NCBI GenBank assembly: GCA_001304365.1
Contig: LJNA01000012.1
Coordinates: forward strand, 1 to 16,901
DNA length: 16,901 nt
Source: Syntrophobacter sp. DG_60
GTDB lineage: Bacteria; Desulfobacterota; Desulfofervidia; Desulfofervidales; DG-60
Direction of reading: 5' to 3'
Every line of letters begins with the position of its first letter. Within the stretch, counting starts at the first letter, position 1. The notes under the pieces are model-generated. The model was not told the origin of the DNA. It saw only the letters and a program-made list of their open reading frames with translations, and did no database searches. A program made the translations under genes and the position numbers. Shown here one piece after another: positions 1 to 7,138 of this stretch.

Positions 1-44
1 TAGGCTTATCGGGGTGAACAAAGTCAAAAATTCTGATCTGAATT

Positions 45-80
45 TAGTGCACTTTTAATTCTTAAATAGTGCACTTTTAA
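45..80. repeat. Direct repeat with GTGCAC palindromic core
   Basis: The 14-mer TAGTGCACTTTTAA occurs at 45-58 and again at 67-80, an offset of 22 bases, or about two helical turns. Each copy contains the self-complementary hexamer GTGCAC (47-52 and 69-74). Two identical sites on the same helix face, about 130 bases before the DUF1573 start codon, have the geometry of a regulator binding site. No function can be assigned from sequence alone; they could also be the edge of a mobile element cut by the window. Confidence 0.4.
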
Positions 81-206
81 AATTTAACTAACAGCAAAAA
101 AAGAGAGATGATTTGAGTGCAACAGATAGCCAGTGGGACTTGCAATTTTTTTCTTTTTGGTTAATTTATATTTTTTTCATGATCATTATTTTGTCATGGA
201 GGAGTT

Positions 207-890
207 ATGGAACGATCTTCTAGGTATTTGAAATTATTATTTTGTTTTGTACTGTGTTGGTTACAAACAACTATAGCTTCTGAAGGACTGCCTAAGTTTT
301 TTTGCCCTTCTCTAATCCATGATTTTGGTAGTATCTATGAAAGTCAAAACTTGGAACACACGTTCATTTTCAAAAATACCGGAGCAGCAAACCTAAATAT
401 CCTTCGTGCGGCCCCTTCCTGAGGCTGTACAATAGTCACCTATGATAAGGTGATACCTCCTGGGCAGGAGGGGCAGCTTACAGCCAAGATTAGCTGGGTA
501 AGAGGCAAATTCCATAAAAGAGTCAGGGTTCAAACCAATGACCCTGAAAATGAAACCATAATCCTTAGCTTAAAGGGAGATGTCCTACCTCATATAGTGG
601 TTGAACCAAGTCGCATCAACTTATTGGGTAAAGGAGGGGAAACCATCACTAGCAAAATAAGGGTTATCAGCGGAGATGGGCAGGTGTTTAAGATTTTAAA
701 GGTAGACTCTACATTGAGAGGTATTGCTTATGAAATTAAAGAAGAAAAGAAAGGGTATAGATATTCGTTGTTATTAAAGGCCAATCTTCCGCCAGGAAGA
801 CACCTTGGCACCTTACTTATAAATACCAATCATCCTAAGAAACGCCTGCTCAAAATAAGTATCTTTGCCTCTGTAAGGAACAAACCTTAA
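207..890 (+). CDS. Exported DUF1573 protein, predicted selenoprotein (Sec72 at in-frame TGA)
   Basis: Two open stretches, 207-422 and 423-890, share one frame and are separated only by a TGA at 420-422. Joined, they give 227 residues. Residues 1-25 are a Sec-type signal peptide (basic start, hydrophobic core, cleavage near TIA-S), so the product is exported. Residues about 35-105 match the DUF1573 pattern: FGSI, an FKNTG strand, the SCGCT-type motif and a PG turn (IPPGQEG). Here the motif reads APS-TGA-GCT, so the TGA replaces the first Cys of the conserved CGC and would make a U-G-C redox motif (Sec72, Cys74). A second beta-sandwich-like domain fills about 115-222. GGAGGAG at 198-204 precedes the ATG closely. 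Cys replaced by TGA at a conserved motif, with homologous sequence continuing after it, is the classical selenoprotein signature. The function of DUF1573 is not established; a redox role is inferred. The alternative is a nonsense mutation. Confidence 0.85.
420..459 (+). promoter_or_regulatory. Sec-encoding TGA with candidate bacterial SECIS stem-loop
   Basis: TGA is at 420-422. Downstream, TCACC (436-440) pairs perfectly with GGTGA (449-453) around the loop 441-448. The helix extends as T433-A455 and A434-T454 with G435 bulged. GAGG at 421-424 can pair with CCTC at 456-459, enclosing the codon's last two bases as in E. coli fdhF. The apical loop starts 19 bases after the TGA, within the usual range for bacterial SECIS elements. 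The loop's single G is its fourth base, later than the consensus first or second. Competing folds exist: AGGT-GAT-ACCT at 448-458, with G first in the loop, and CCTCCT-GGGC-AGGAGG at 456-471, whose loop is slightly too far away. The exact SECIS fold is therefore unsettled. Confidence 0.55.
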
Positions 891-891
891 T

Positions 892-1016
892 TTAAGCCAC
901 AGATTTACATAGATTTACCCCCACACCCAGAAAGCCCCGCCTTTTAAGGCAGGGTGTGGGGTTTTACACAGAAATCACTAAAAAAATGCGGCTATCTGCG
1001 AAAATCTGCGGCTTAA
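892..1016. repeat. Nested inverted-repeat intergenic element (MITE/REP-like)
   Basis: The left end, AAGCCACAGATTTACATAG (894-912), and the reverse complement of the right end at 993-1015, AAGCCGCAGATTTTCGCAG, form imperfect terminal inverted repeats. Inside them sits a strong hairpin (919-961). Palindromic repeats beginning CCACAGATT are widespread in intergenic regions of many bacteria, so this is probably a dispersed non-coding repeat. The inner hairpin carries a GCCCCGCC...GGC motif like those at IS200/IS605-family ends. That resemblance is suggestive only, because no transposase is present. Confidence 0.6.
919..961 (+). terminator. Strong hairpin, possible terminator of the DUF1573 gene
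   Basis: CCCCACACCC (919-928) pairs perfectly with GGGTGTGGGG (952-961). The interior contains the perfect palindrome GCCTTTTAAGGC (939-950). TTTT follows at 962-965, so the structure could terminate transcription from the DUF1573 gene before rtcB. The stem is longer and has a more complex interior than a simple terminator, in keeping with its being the core of the repeat element around it. Confidence 0.45.
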
Positions 1017-1077
1017 TTAAATTTAACTCTCATATTGGCTTGCCTTGTGCTTTTAATCATGATAATCTAAAAGCAAG

Positions 1078-2520
1078 ATGGGGATTATATTAGAAAAAAT
1101 AGACAAATATCACTTCCGCATCCCTAGACAGGGAAAGATGCGCACAGATGGGATTGTCTATGCCAACGAAAGGATGATAGAGGCTATAAAGCAAGACCAA
1201 AGCCTAAATCAGGTGGCAAATGTAGCTTGTCTGCCAGGAATCGTTGGTCCTTCAATGGCTATGCCCGATATCCATGAAGGTTATGGTTTTCCTATTGGTG
1301 GTGTAGCAGCCTTTGATTTAAAAGAAGGCATTATATCACCTGGAGGCGTGGGCTTCGATATCAACTGTGGAGTAAGGCTTTTAAAGTCTAATCTGACTAA
1401 AGATGAGGTAGAAAAGGATATAAAGAGATTAACAGATATCATATTTGTCAATGTCCCATCGGGTGTAGGCTCAAGGAGAAAGGATTTTAGGTTAAATCAG
1501 GCCACTCTAAAACATGTATTAAATGAAGGGGTAAAATGGGCTTTAAAAAACGGGTTTGCAAGAAATGAAGATTTGGCCCACATTGAAGAGGGAGGTTGTT
1601 TGGAAGGTGCCAATCCAGATTTTGTCTCTAATAAGGCATTAGAAAGAGGAAAGGATCAATTGGGTACATTGGGTTCAGGTAACCATTTTGTAGAGATAGG
1701 TTATGTGGAAAAGGTCTATAATGAAAAAATGGCCAATGCCTTAGGATTATTTAAAGGAGAAGTAACTATTCTTATCCATACAGGCTCGAGGGGTTTAGGG
1801 CATCAAGTATGCGATGATTATATCAAGGTTTTACTGAGAAGCAGTACCCGTTATGGGATTGAATTGCCTGATAGACAGCTCTGCTGTGCACCTATAAGCT
1901 CAGAAGAAGGTCAGCAGTACCTCAGTGCCATGGCCTGTGCAGCAAATTTTGCATTTACTAACAGGCAACTTATTACCCATTGGGTAAGGGAGACATTTGC
2001 AAAGTTCTTTAAAAAATCTTCAGAAAATCTAGGACTTTTCCTTATTTATGATGTGTGTCACAATATTGCCAAAATAGAGACACATGAATACAAAGGAAAA
2101 AAGATAAATGTATGTGTCCACAGGAAAGGGGCTACTCGTGCCTTTCCCTTAGGGCATCCAGACGTTCCAAGGGATTATAAAGAGATTGGTCAACCTGTGC
2201 TCATCCCTGGTGATATGGGAAGGTATTCCTATGTTTTAGTAGGTACAAAAGGGGCCATGGAGGAAACATTTGGCTCCACCTGTCATGGGGCAGGCAGGGT
2301 AATGAGTCGGCGCGCGGCTAAAAAGACTGCAAAGGGAAGAGATATAGAAAGAGAGATGAGCAAAAAAGGCATCTATGTGAGGGGAGCAAGCAGGGGAACA
2401 TTGGTTGAGGAGATTTCTGAGGCCTATAAGGATGTGGCTGATGTGATAGAAGCAGTAGATGGTGCTAAAATAAGCTCTAAAGTGGTAAGACTTAAACCAT
2501 TAGGAGTGGTTAAAGGCTAG
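1078..2520 (+). CDS. rtcB: RNA-splicing ligase RtcB
   Basis: RtcB joins RNA 2',3'-cyclic phosphate or 3'-phosphate ends to 5'-OH ends, using GTP and Mn2+, in the cytoplasm. The 480 residues align along the full family length. The metal ligands known from the Pyrococcus enzyme are visible: Asp94 and Cys97 in FDINC, Asn202, His203 and Glu206 in GSGNHFVEI, His234 in IHTGSRGLGH, and His328 in DVCHN. The guanylated histidine is His403 in TCHGAGR. The C-terminal Lys-Gly end is intact. The start is the ATG at 1078 with only a weak ribosome site (AAGCAAG). No archease or RtcA gene lies beside it. Its stop TAG (2518-2520) overlaps the stop of the convergent foldase gene by four bases. In bacteria RtcB is usually an RNA repair enzyme; that role here is inferred. 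Confidence 0.96.
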   Translation: MGIILEKIDKYHFRIPRQGKMRTDGIVYANERMIEAIKQDQSLNQVANVACLPGIVGPSMAMPDIHEGYGFPIGGVAAFDLKEGIISPGGVGFDINCGVRLLKSNLTKDEVEKDIKRLTDIIFVNVPSGVGSRRKDFRLNQATLKHVLNEGVKWALKNGFARNEDLAHIEEGGCLEGANPDFVSNKALERGKDQLGTLGSGNHFVEIGYVEKVYNEKMANALGLFKGEVTILIHTGSRGLGHQVCDDYIKVLLRSSTRYGIELPDRQLCCAPISSEEGQQYLSAMACAANFAFTNRQLITHWVRETFAKFFKKSSENLGLFLIYDVCHNIAKIETHEYKGKKINVCVHRKGATRAFPLGHPDVPRDYKEIGQPVLIPGDMGRYSYVLVGTKGAMEETFGSTCHGAGRVMSRRAAKKTAKGRDIEREMSKKGIYVRGASRGTLVEEISEAYKDVADVIEAVDGAKISSKVVRLKPLGVVKG

Positions 2521-4400
2521 ATTTTTTCCTTAATCTTTATATCTGCTTGTCTTTTTAGCTCATCTAGCCAGATATTAAAGAAAGTTGCCTGCCTAACAGA
2601 AAGCAATTCTTTAATAAATGTTTCTTTTTCCCTTTCAAATGCTTCTTTACTTATATCCTCCCTTGCCTTGAATTTTAGGACATAAAAGATTCCATCAAAT
2701 TCAGCCACCTTATCTAGATAGAGCTTAGAAGGGCCTAAGGAGAATATCTCCCTTTGAATTGTTGGCTCATAGCCTACCTTTGGAATATTTTCATTGATAT
2801 TAAAGAACCCTGTTTCTTGTGGAGTAAGCTTGTATGCTTTAGCCAATTTAGAAAATTCCCCCCCCTTTTTTAATTTATTAATAAAACCCTCTGCAGACTC
2901 CTTGGCTAATTCTTTACTCTTTTCTTTGATATAATCTTTCTTTACCTTTTCCTTGGCCTCTAAAAATGAAGGAATAGAAGGGCCTTTTTCCTCGATGACC
3001 TGAGCCAAAAAATAGCCATCTTCAGTGTTTAAAGGTGCGCTGACTTCGCCTTTTTTTAAACTTACAATTTTTGATACTAAACTATAATGAATGCCTTTAG
3101 GCCAGTGCTGGTTGCTAAAGAAGTCTGTCTCTTTTACAGAGACTTTAAGTTTATTTGCTGCCTCCTTTAAACTATTATCCAAAATAGCTTGGGCATAAAG
3201 CCTATTGGCCAATCTTTCTGCCATATCTCTTGCCTTCTGCTGTTTAAGTTCATTAACAATTTTGGCCTTCACTTCTGAAAGTGGCTTAACATATGCCTCT
3301 TTTACATCTTCTACTTTAATAATATGGAATCCAAAGTTGGTTCTTACTAAATCACTAATCTGCCCTTTTTTTAAAGAAAAGGCAGCATCTTCAAAGGGTT
3401 TAAGCAGTGTGCCACGACCAAACCACCCCAAATCACCGCCTTTAGCTGCATTAGCCTTATCTTCAGAGTATTTTTTGGCTAACTTGGAAAAGTCTTCCAT
3501 TCCCTTGGCCTTTTCTAGTACCTTTATGGCCTTCTTCCTTGTATCTTCAACCCTCTGTGGGGATGCATCAAGTGGTACTCTAAACAGGATGTGGCTAGCA
3601 CGGACTGTCTTTGGCTGATAAAAATCTTGCTGATTTGACCTGTAATATTGTTCTACTTGATCTTTAGTAGGTTCAATTTTTGGGGTAAATTGCCTTTTAG
3701 CAATGTTAACATAAGCTATCTTTATCTGTTTGGGCATTGAATAATCCTTTTTGTGTGCTTTAAAATAGGCCTTAAGCCCATTTTCACTAAGAACCACCTT
3801 TTCACTAAAGGCCTTAGGCCTGAAGGCCACAAATTCTAAATTAATACGCTGTTTGAGCCAATTGTAGGCCTCATAGGCCTCGTGTTCAGAGACATGGGCA
3901 AGTCCTTGGACAGTATTCCTCACCTGGGAGAGGATTAAATCACCCATCAAATTCCTCTCAAACTGGGCTGGCGTATAACGGTGTTTCTGTAAAACGGCCT
4001 TATACAGGGCCAGGTCAAACTGCCCATTGTTTTGAAATGCCGGATACTGCTTAATAACTTCACGAATTTCATCTTCAGAGACCCATAGACCCATCTTATT
4101 TGCTGTCTGAATTATTAAAGTACGTTCAATTAAACTATTTAAAACAGTCTTTTTAAGATTCAGTCTCTTAATCCAATCCTCGTTAAATTCCTTGAAACGT
4201 GCTTTATAACTACTTACTACTTGTTCAAAGGTTGAGGCAAATTGTTTATAATAAATGGGCTCCCCATTTATATGTGCCAAGATACGGGCCTTGCGGGCAC
4301 GAAAGGAACCTACACCCCAGAAGATAAATACCACTATGATTATCAAAAACATAAACTTAATCAACCAGGATCTTGCGTGTTTACGCATGAAGTTTAACAT
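2517..4400 (-). CDS. ppiD: PpiD/SurA-type membrane-anchored peptidyl-prolyl isomerase
   Basis: This is a 627-residue periplasmic foldase with the PpiD layout. It has a short basic N-terminus, one transmembrane anchor at about 13-32, a SurA-like N-terminal chaperone domain (about 35-190), then a parvulin rotamase domain (about 266-365). The parvulin domain shows the marks RASHIL, KKYSED, GGDLGWFGRG, PFEDAAF and FGFHIIKV. A second, more divergent PPIase-like segment follows (about 410-530). It probably helps fold proteins leaving the Sec translocon. It is the last gene of a leftward operon, starting six bases beyond the stop of the small zinc-ribbon gene. Its stop overlaps the convergent rtcB stop. 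Length is normal for the family (about 620). The symbol rests on architecture; SurA-like paralogues are common in this group. Confidence 0.9.
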   Translation of the reverse strand: MLNFMRKHARSWLIKFMFLIIIVVFIFWGVGSFRARKARILAHINGEPIYYKQFASTFEQVVSSYKARFKEFNEDWIKRLNLKKTVLNSLIERTLIIQTANKMGLWVSEDEIREVIKQYPAFQNNGQFDLALYKAVLQKHRYTPAQFERNLMGDLILSQVRNTVQGLAHVSEHEAYEAYNWLKQRINLEFVAFRPKAFSEKVVLSENGLKAYFKAHKKDYSMPKQIKIAYVNIAKRQFTPKIEPTKDQVEQYYRSNQQDFYQPKTVRASHILFRVPLDASPQRVEDTRKKAIKVLEKAKGMEDFSKLAKKYSEDKANAAKGGDLGWFGRGTLLKPFEDAAFSLKKGQISDLVRTNFGFHIIKVEDVKEAYVKPLSEVKAKIVNELKQQKARDMAERLANRLYAQAILDNSLKEAANKLKVSVKETDFFSNQHWPKGIHYSLVSKIVSLKKGEVSAPLNTEDGYFLAQVIEEKGPSIPSFLEAKEKVKKDYIKEKSKELAKESAEGFINKLKKGGEFSKLAKAYKLTPQETGFFNINENIPKVGYEPTIQREIFSLGPSKLYLDKVAEFDGIFYVLKFKAREDISKEAFEREKETFIKELLSVRQATFFNIWLDELKRQADIKIKEKI

Positions 4401-4405
4401 AGTTA

Positions 4406-4618
4406 TTAACCAAGGGGAAAAACTATAGAAGGTGATTGCCTCTTATCCAATTTGGCACCAATGGGATGACTACAGCTCATGCAATAATATTCATATTTAT
4501 CTCCTTCGGGTAAAATCAATAAAAGTCGCTTTTTTACGGGCATAGCACGCCGACAATGGGGACAATAAAGGGAGACAGCCTCAAATTCTTGATAAGCTGA
4601 CTGAGATTTTACCTTCAT
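4406..4618 (-). CDS. Small zinc-ribbon protein, function unknown
   Basis: About 70 residues with two CxxC pairs, CPHC and CMSC, some 25 residues apart and separated by basic and hydrophobic strands. This is a single zinc ribbon. I place the start at the ATG at 4618 because it begins one base after the stop of the upstream ATPase gene (TAGTATG) and has AAAGGGA ahead of it. The longer frame back to 4660 needs a TTG inside that gene. The reading implies translational coupling with the ClpX-like ATPase. Its stop lies five bases before the PpiD start. I do not recognise a named family. E. coli-type ClpX carries its own zinc domain but the neighbouring ATPase does not, so a separate adaptor is a possible, unproven role. 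Confidence 0.75.
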   Translation of the reverse strand: MKVKSQSAYQEFEAVSLYCPHCRRAMPVKKRLLLILPEGDKYEYYCMSCSHPIGAKLDKRQSPSIVFPLG

Positions 4619-4619
4619 A

Positions 4620-6356
4620 CTATATCCCTTTATATGCAACTTGAATGATTTTTCTGACAAAGTCTTCAGGGGTAGACAATGCCTCTTTAGTGATTTGAAA
4701 TGTATTTTTTCCTGTGCGATCTTTTACCAATTTTAGCCCTAATTCTAAGTCCTTAGCAAATTTTCCACAAATAGAGGTTATATCCAGATCCCTTTTTATT
4801 GCTTGAGTTAGCAAGACATCCATTGCTTCATCAGAAAATTGGCATCGCAGTCCAGTTTCTTCAAAAAAGTTCCTCTCAAACACCTTAATTTCCTCAATGT
4901 ATCTAGCCAATTGTTTAAATGCAAGATCTATATCAAAATCAAACTTATGGTAAGCATCAACAATGAGTGATATGCGTCCCTGTGTAAGATTTAAACCATA
5001 TTGCTTGGCCAAATGCTTGGATTTATTATCAATTGCTTCCCGTAGATATTGCTGCTCTGCAGCAATTGCCTCTAAGTAGCATTTTTTATAAGAATCTTCT
5101 TTATAGCATTGCAATAATTTTCTAAGCTCAGAAGCAGGGTCTGATACTACCTCTTTTGTAACCAGAAATTGCTTAACATCGGTAGATGGAAACATCTTCT
5201 CAAAGGGTAAAATGGACTTTTCCACTACACTCACCAATCCTCGTGCGCCTGTTCCCTCAGCAGCAGCCTTCTTAGCAATAAGCCAGAGTGCTTCATCTTC
5301 AAAGACAATGTCAATGCCATAGGCACAAAAATCCTGCTTTTTTGCATTAACGATGCTGCTGTTAGGGTTCTTTAAAATCTCATAGAGGTCTTTTACCTCT
5401 AAATTATCAAATACAGCAATTACCGGGAGCCTTCCAATAAATTCAGATTCAAAACCATATTTTATCAAATCTTCTACCTTTATATACTTAAGGTAATCTT
5501 GTTCTTTCTTAGAATCCATTCTGGCCCCAAAACCAATACCTTGCTGGGTGAGACGCCTTTGAACAATGTCTTTTAATCCATCAAAAGCACCACTCATAAT
5601 AAAGAGGATGTGGCGGGTATTGATGGTCTTTTGCTCACGTCGTCCAGTACGTCTGTATTTTTCTATTGCCTCAAGCTGAGAGATGGGGTCATAAGGCGTT
5701 TTTAAATCCACTTCTGTCTCTTCCATGGGTTTTAATAGACCCCGCTGTACACCTGTCCTAGAGACATCTGGCCCAACAACACTCCCACTGCTAGCAACTT
5801 TATCAATTTCATCTATATAAATAATACCAAATTGAGCTATTTCTATGTTTCCATCTGCCTGATGCACCAACTCCCTTACCAAATCTTCTACATCGCCACC
5901 TACATAACCCGTTTCGCTAAACTTAGTGGCATCTCCCTTTACGAAAGGCACACCTAGCCTTTGAGCTATCAATTTCACTAGGTATGTTTTACCTACTCCT
6001 GTAGGCCCCATCATTAAAATATTGTTCTTGATATAACTTGTGTGTTTCCAACCCTCACGTTTCTGACTAAGCCAATATTTAATGCGGTTAAAATGAGTAC
6101 AGATCTTAGTGGCCAGAATGTCCTTGGCCCGATCTTGTCTAATTACGTATTGATCTAGATAGGCAATCAACTCTTTGGGTTTCAGATCAAATTCTATTTT
6201 GTGCAATACCCGTTTCCCGGGTTTCTCTTCTCTCTCTTTTGATTTTAGATGCGGAAAAGGAGCTGAAATTATCCTTACCCGATGGCCATATTTCTTGGCC
6301 AGATAGTCATTTAGCTCTTCCTCTAACTCTTTTTGAGAAGGCACTTTGTCTGCCAT
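4620..6356 (-). CDS. ClpX-like AAA+ ATPase lacking the N-terminal zinc domain
   Basis: A 578-residue unfoldase-type ATPase. Visible motifs are Walker A GPTGVGKT (117-124), pore loop GYVG (150-153), Walker B IIYIDEID (178-185), an arginine-finger-type region EFIGRLP (305-311) and sensor-2 GARGL (370-374). RQGIGFGA-like sequence around 272-278 (QQGIGFGA) matches the IGF loop with which ClpX docks on ClpP, so partnership with ClpP is possible. It differs from standard ClpX (about 420 residues): the N-terminus has no Cys4 zinc domain, and about 165 extra residues follow the AAA+ module from about 410. That tail has helical, heptad-like stretches and is unlike HslU. First gene of a leftward operon with the zinc-ribbon and PpiD genes; the ATG is at 6356. 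Family call firm; substrate and protease partner unknown. Confidence 0.88.
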   Translation of the reverse strand: MADKVPSQKELEEELNDYLAKKYGHRVRIISAPFPHLKSKEREEKPGKRVLHKIEFDLKPKELIAYLDQYVIRQDRAKDILATKICTHFNRIKYWLSQKREGWKHTSYIKNNILMMGPTGVGKTYLVKLIAQRLGVPFVKGDATKFSETGYVGGDVEDLVRELVHQADGNIEIAQFGIIYIDEIDKVASSGSVVGPDVSRTGVQRGLLKPMEETEVDLKTPYDPISQLEAIEKYRRTGRREQKTINTRHILFIMSGAFDGLKDIVQRRLTQQGIGFGARMDSKKEQDYLKYIKVEDLIKYGFESEFIGRLPVIAVFDNLEVKDLYEILKNPNSSIVNAKKQDFCAYGIDIVFEDEALWLIAKKAAAEGTGARGLVSVVEKSILPFEKMFPSTDVKQFLVTKEVVSDPASELRKLLQCYKEDSYKKCYLEAIAAEQQYLREAIDNKSKHLAKQYGLNLTQGRISLIVDAYHKFDFDIDLAFKQLARYIEEIKVFERNFFEETGLRCQFSDEAMDVLLTQAIKRDLDITSICGKFAKDLELGLKLVKDRTGKNTFQITKEALSTPEDFVRKIIQVAYKGI

Positions 6357-6477
6357 AATAACTTTATATTAAATCCTTATTATCATTTTGGCAAGAGTTC
6401 GAATCTAATTCAAAGTATTGCATATATCTAAAAAGTGTGCTAAGTTCGCTTACACTATAATTAAAAAGGAGATTGCC

Positions 6478-6963
6478 ATGAAGGAAAAAATAGAAACAAC
6501 TGCATCATCAAAGGTAGAGGTAAGTTTTGCAGGGATTACTTTTAATATGGAGGGCCCAGAGGCGTTTGTAAGGGAAGGGTGGGAGTATCTTAGAAATCAA
6601 TTGTTGCCCCACCTAGAAAAGACACTTAGGGGGCGCACAGGTATAGCGTCAAGAAAACTAAAGAGACCAGAGACTCAACTTGCCAGGTTTTACAAAGAGA
6701 AAAGGCCAAAGAGTCAGCCAGAAACCATAACAGCCCTTGCCTATTATCTTAAGCACCTTGAGGGAAAAGAAGAATTTATGCCATCAGACCTAAAACGTTT
6801 TTATGGGGATTTAGGGCTTCCCATTTATAGGAAAATTGCACAGTCTGTTTGGGATGCATTTAAGAAACGTGGCTTTTTAATCAAGGGCGATAAGAGGGGA
6901 TTGTATAAGATTTCCCCAAAGGGTGAAGAGTTTGTAGAAAAACAGTTACCAAAAAAGAAGTAA
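6478..6963 (+). CDS. Hypothetical protein with winged-helix-like C-terminus
   Basis: 161 residues. The ATG at 6478 is chosen over the one at 6418 because AAGGAG (6466-6471) lies six bases before it, and the extra upstream residues (ISKKCAKFAYTIIKK) look non-native. The N-terminal part (about 1-40) reads as strand-strand followed by a helix (EVSFAGITFNMEGPEAFV). A basic linker (about 48-75) follows. Residues about 80-158 resemble a winged-helix fold: helices around ETITALAYYLKHLEG and PSDLKRFYGDLGLP, then a recognition-like helix and a GLYKISPKG wing. No family name can be given. DNA binding is possible from the basic charge and fold pattern only. It is transcribed divergently from the ClpX-like operon, with about 120 bases between the start codons. 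Confidence 0.8.
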   Translation: MKEKIETTASSKVEVSFAGITFNMEGPEAFVREGWEYLRNQLLPHLEKTLRGRTGIASRKLKRPETQLARFYKEKRPKSQPETITALAYYLKHLEGKEEFMPSDLKRFYGDLGLPIYRKIAQSVWDAFKKRGFLIKGDKRGLYKISPKGEEFVEKQLPKKK

Positions 6964-7013
6964 AATATTTTGTATTCTTCGCTATCTTGTGTAAGTAACT
7001 GAGATATTGCAAG

Positions 7014-7138
7014 CATTCAGTAGTCAGCATTCGGCGTGGGTTAGAAGGTCAGTTAGTCAGGGCTCAGAAAATGCAGATAGGTAAGATGTTGTAAGCTGTC
7101 TAAAGATTAACTGTTTAACTGAACAACTGACTAACTGA
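7014..7138. repeat. Heptamer-type repeats and 12-bp inverted repeat in convergent gap
   Basis: CATTCAG (7014-7020), TAGTCAG (7021-7027) and CATTCGG (7028-7034) run in tandem. TCAGTTAGTCAG (7049-7060) is the exact reverse complement of CTGACTAACTGA (7127-7138), 66 bases away. The right arm covers the last codons and TAG stop of the transporter gene. The block separates two convergent genes. It lacks the GC-rich stem and T-run of a terminator and looks like a dispersed intergenic repeat. Confidence 0.45.

Noticed and set aside
140..172. TTGCAA plus TATATT/TAATTT as promoter of the DUF1573 gene
   Set aside because: Spacing is either 20-21 bases or needs a poor -10. The region is so AT-rich that such matches are expected by chance.
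3205..3618. 137-codon + strand frame opposite the foldase gene
   Set aside because: It is antisense to a well-conserved parvulin domain, has no ribosome site and no family resemblance.
4619..4660. Longer N-terminus of the zinc-ribbon gene from TTG at 4660
   Set aside because: It lies inside the upstream ATPase gene. The ATG at 4618 has a ribosome site and sits one base after that gene's stop.
6456..6461. TATAAT as the -10 box of the hypothetical gene
   Set aside because: Transcription would start at about the ribosome site, leaving a leader too short to use it, and there is no good -35 at 17 bases.
6418..6477. Upstream ATG at 6418 for the 161-residue hypothetical gene
   Set aside because: No ribosome site, and the added residues look like translated spacer. 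AAGGAG correctly precedes 6478.
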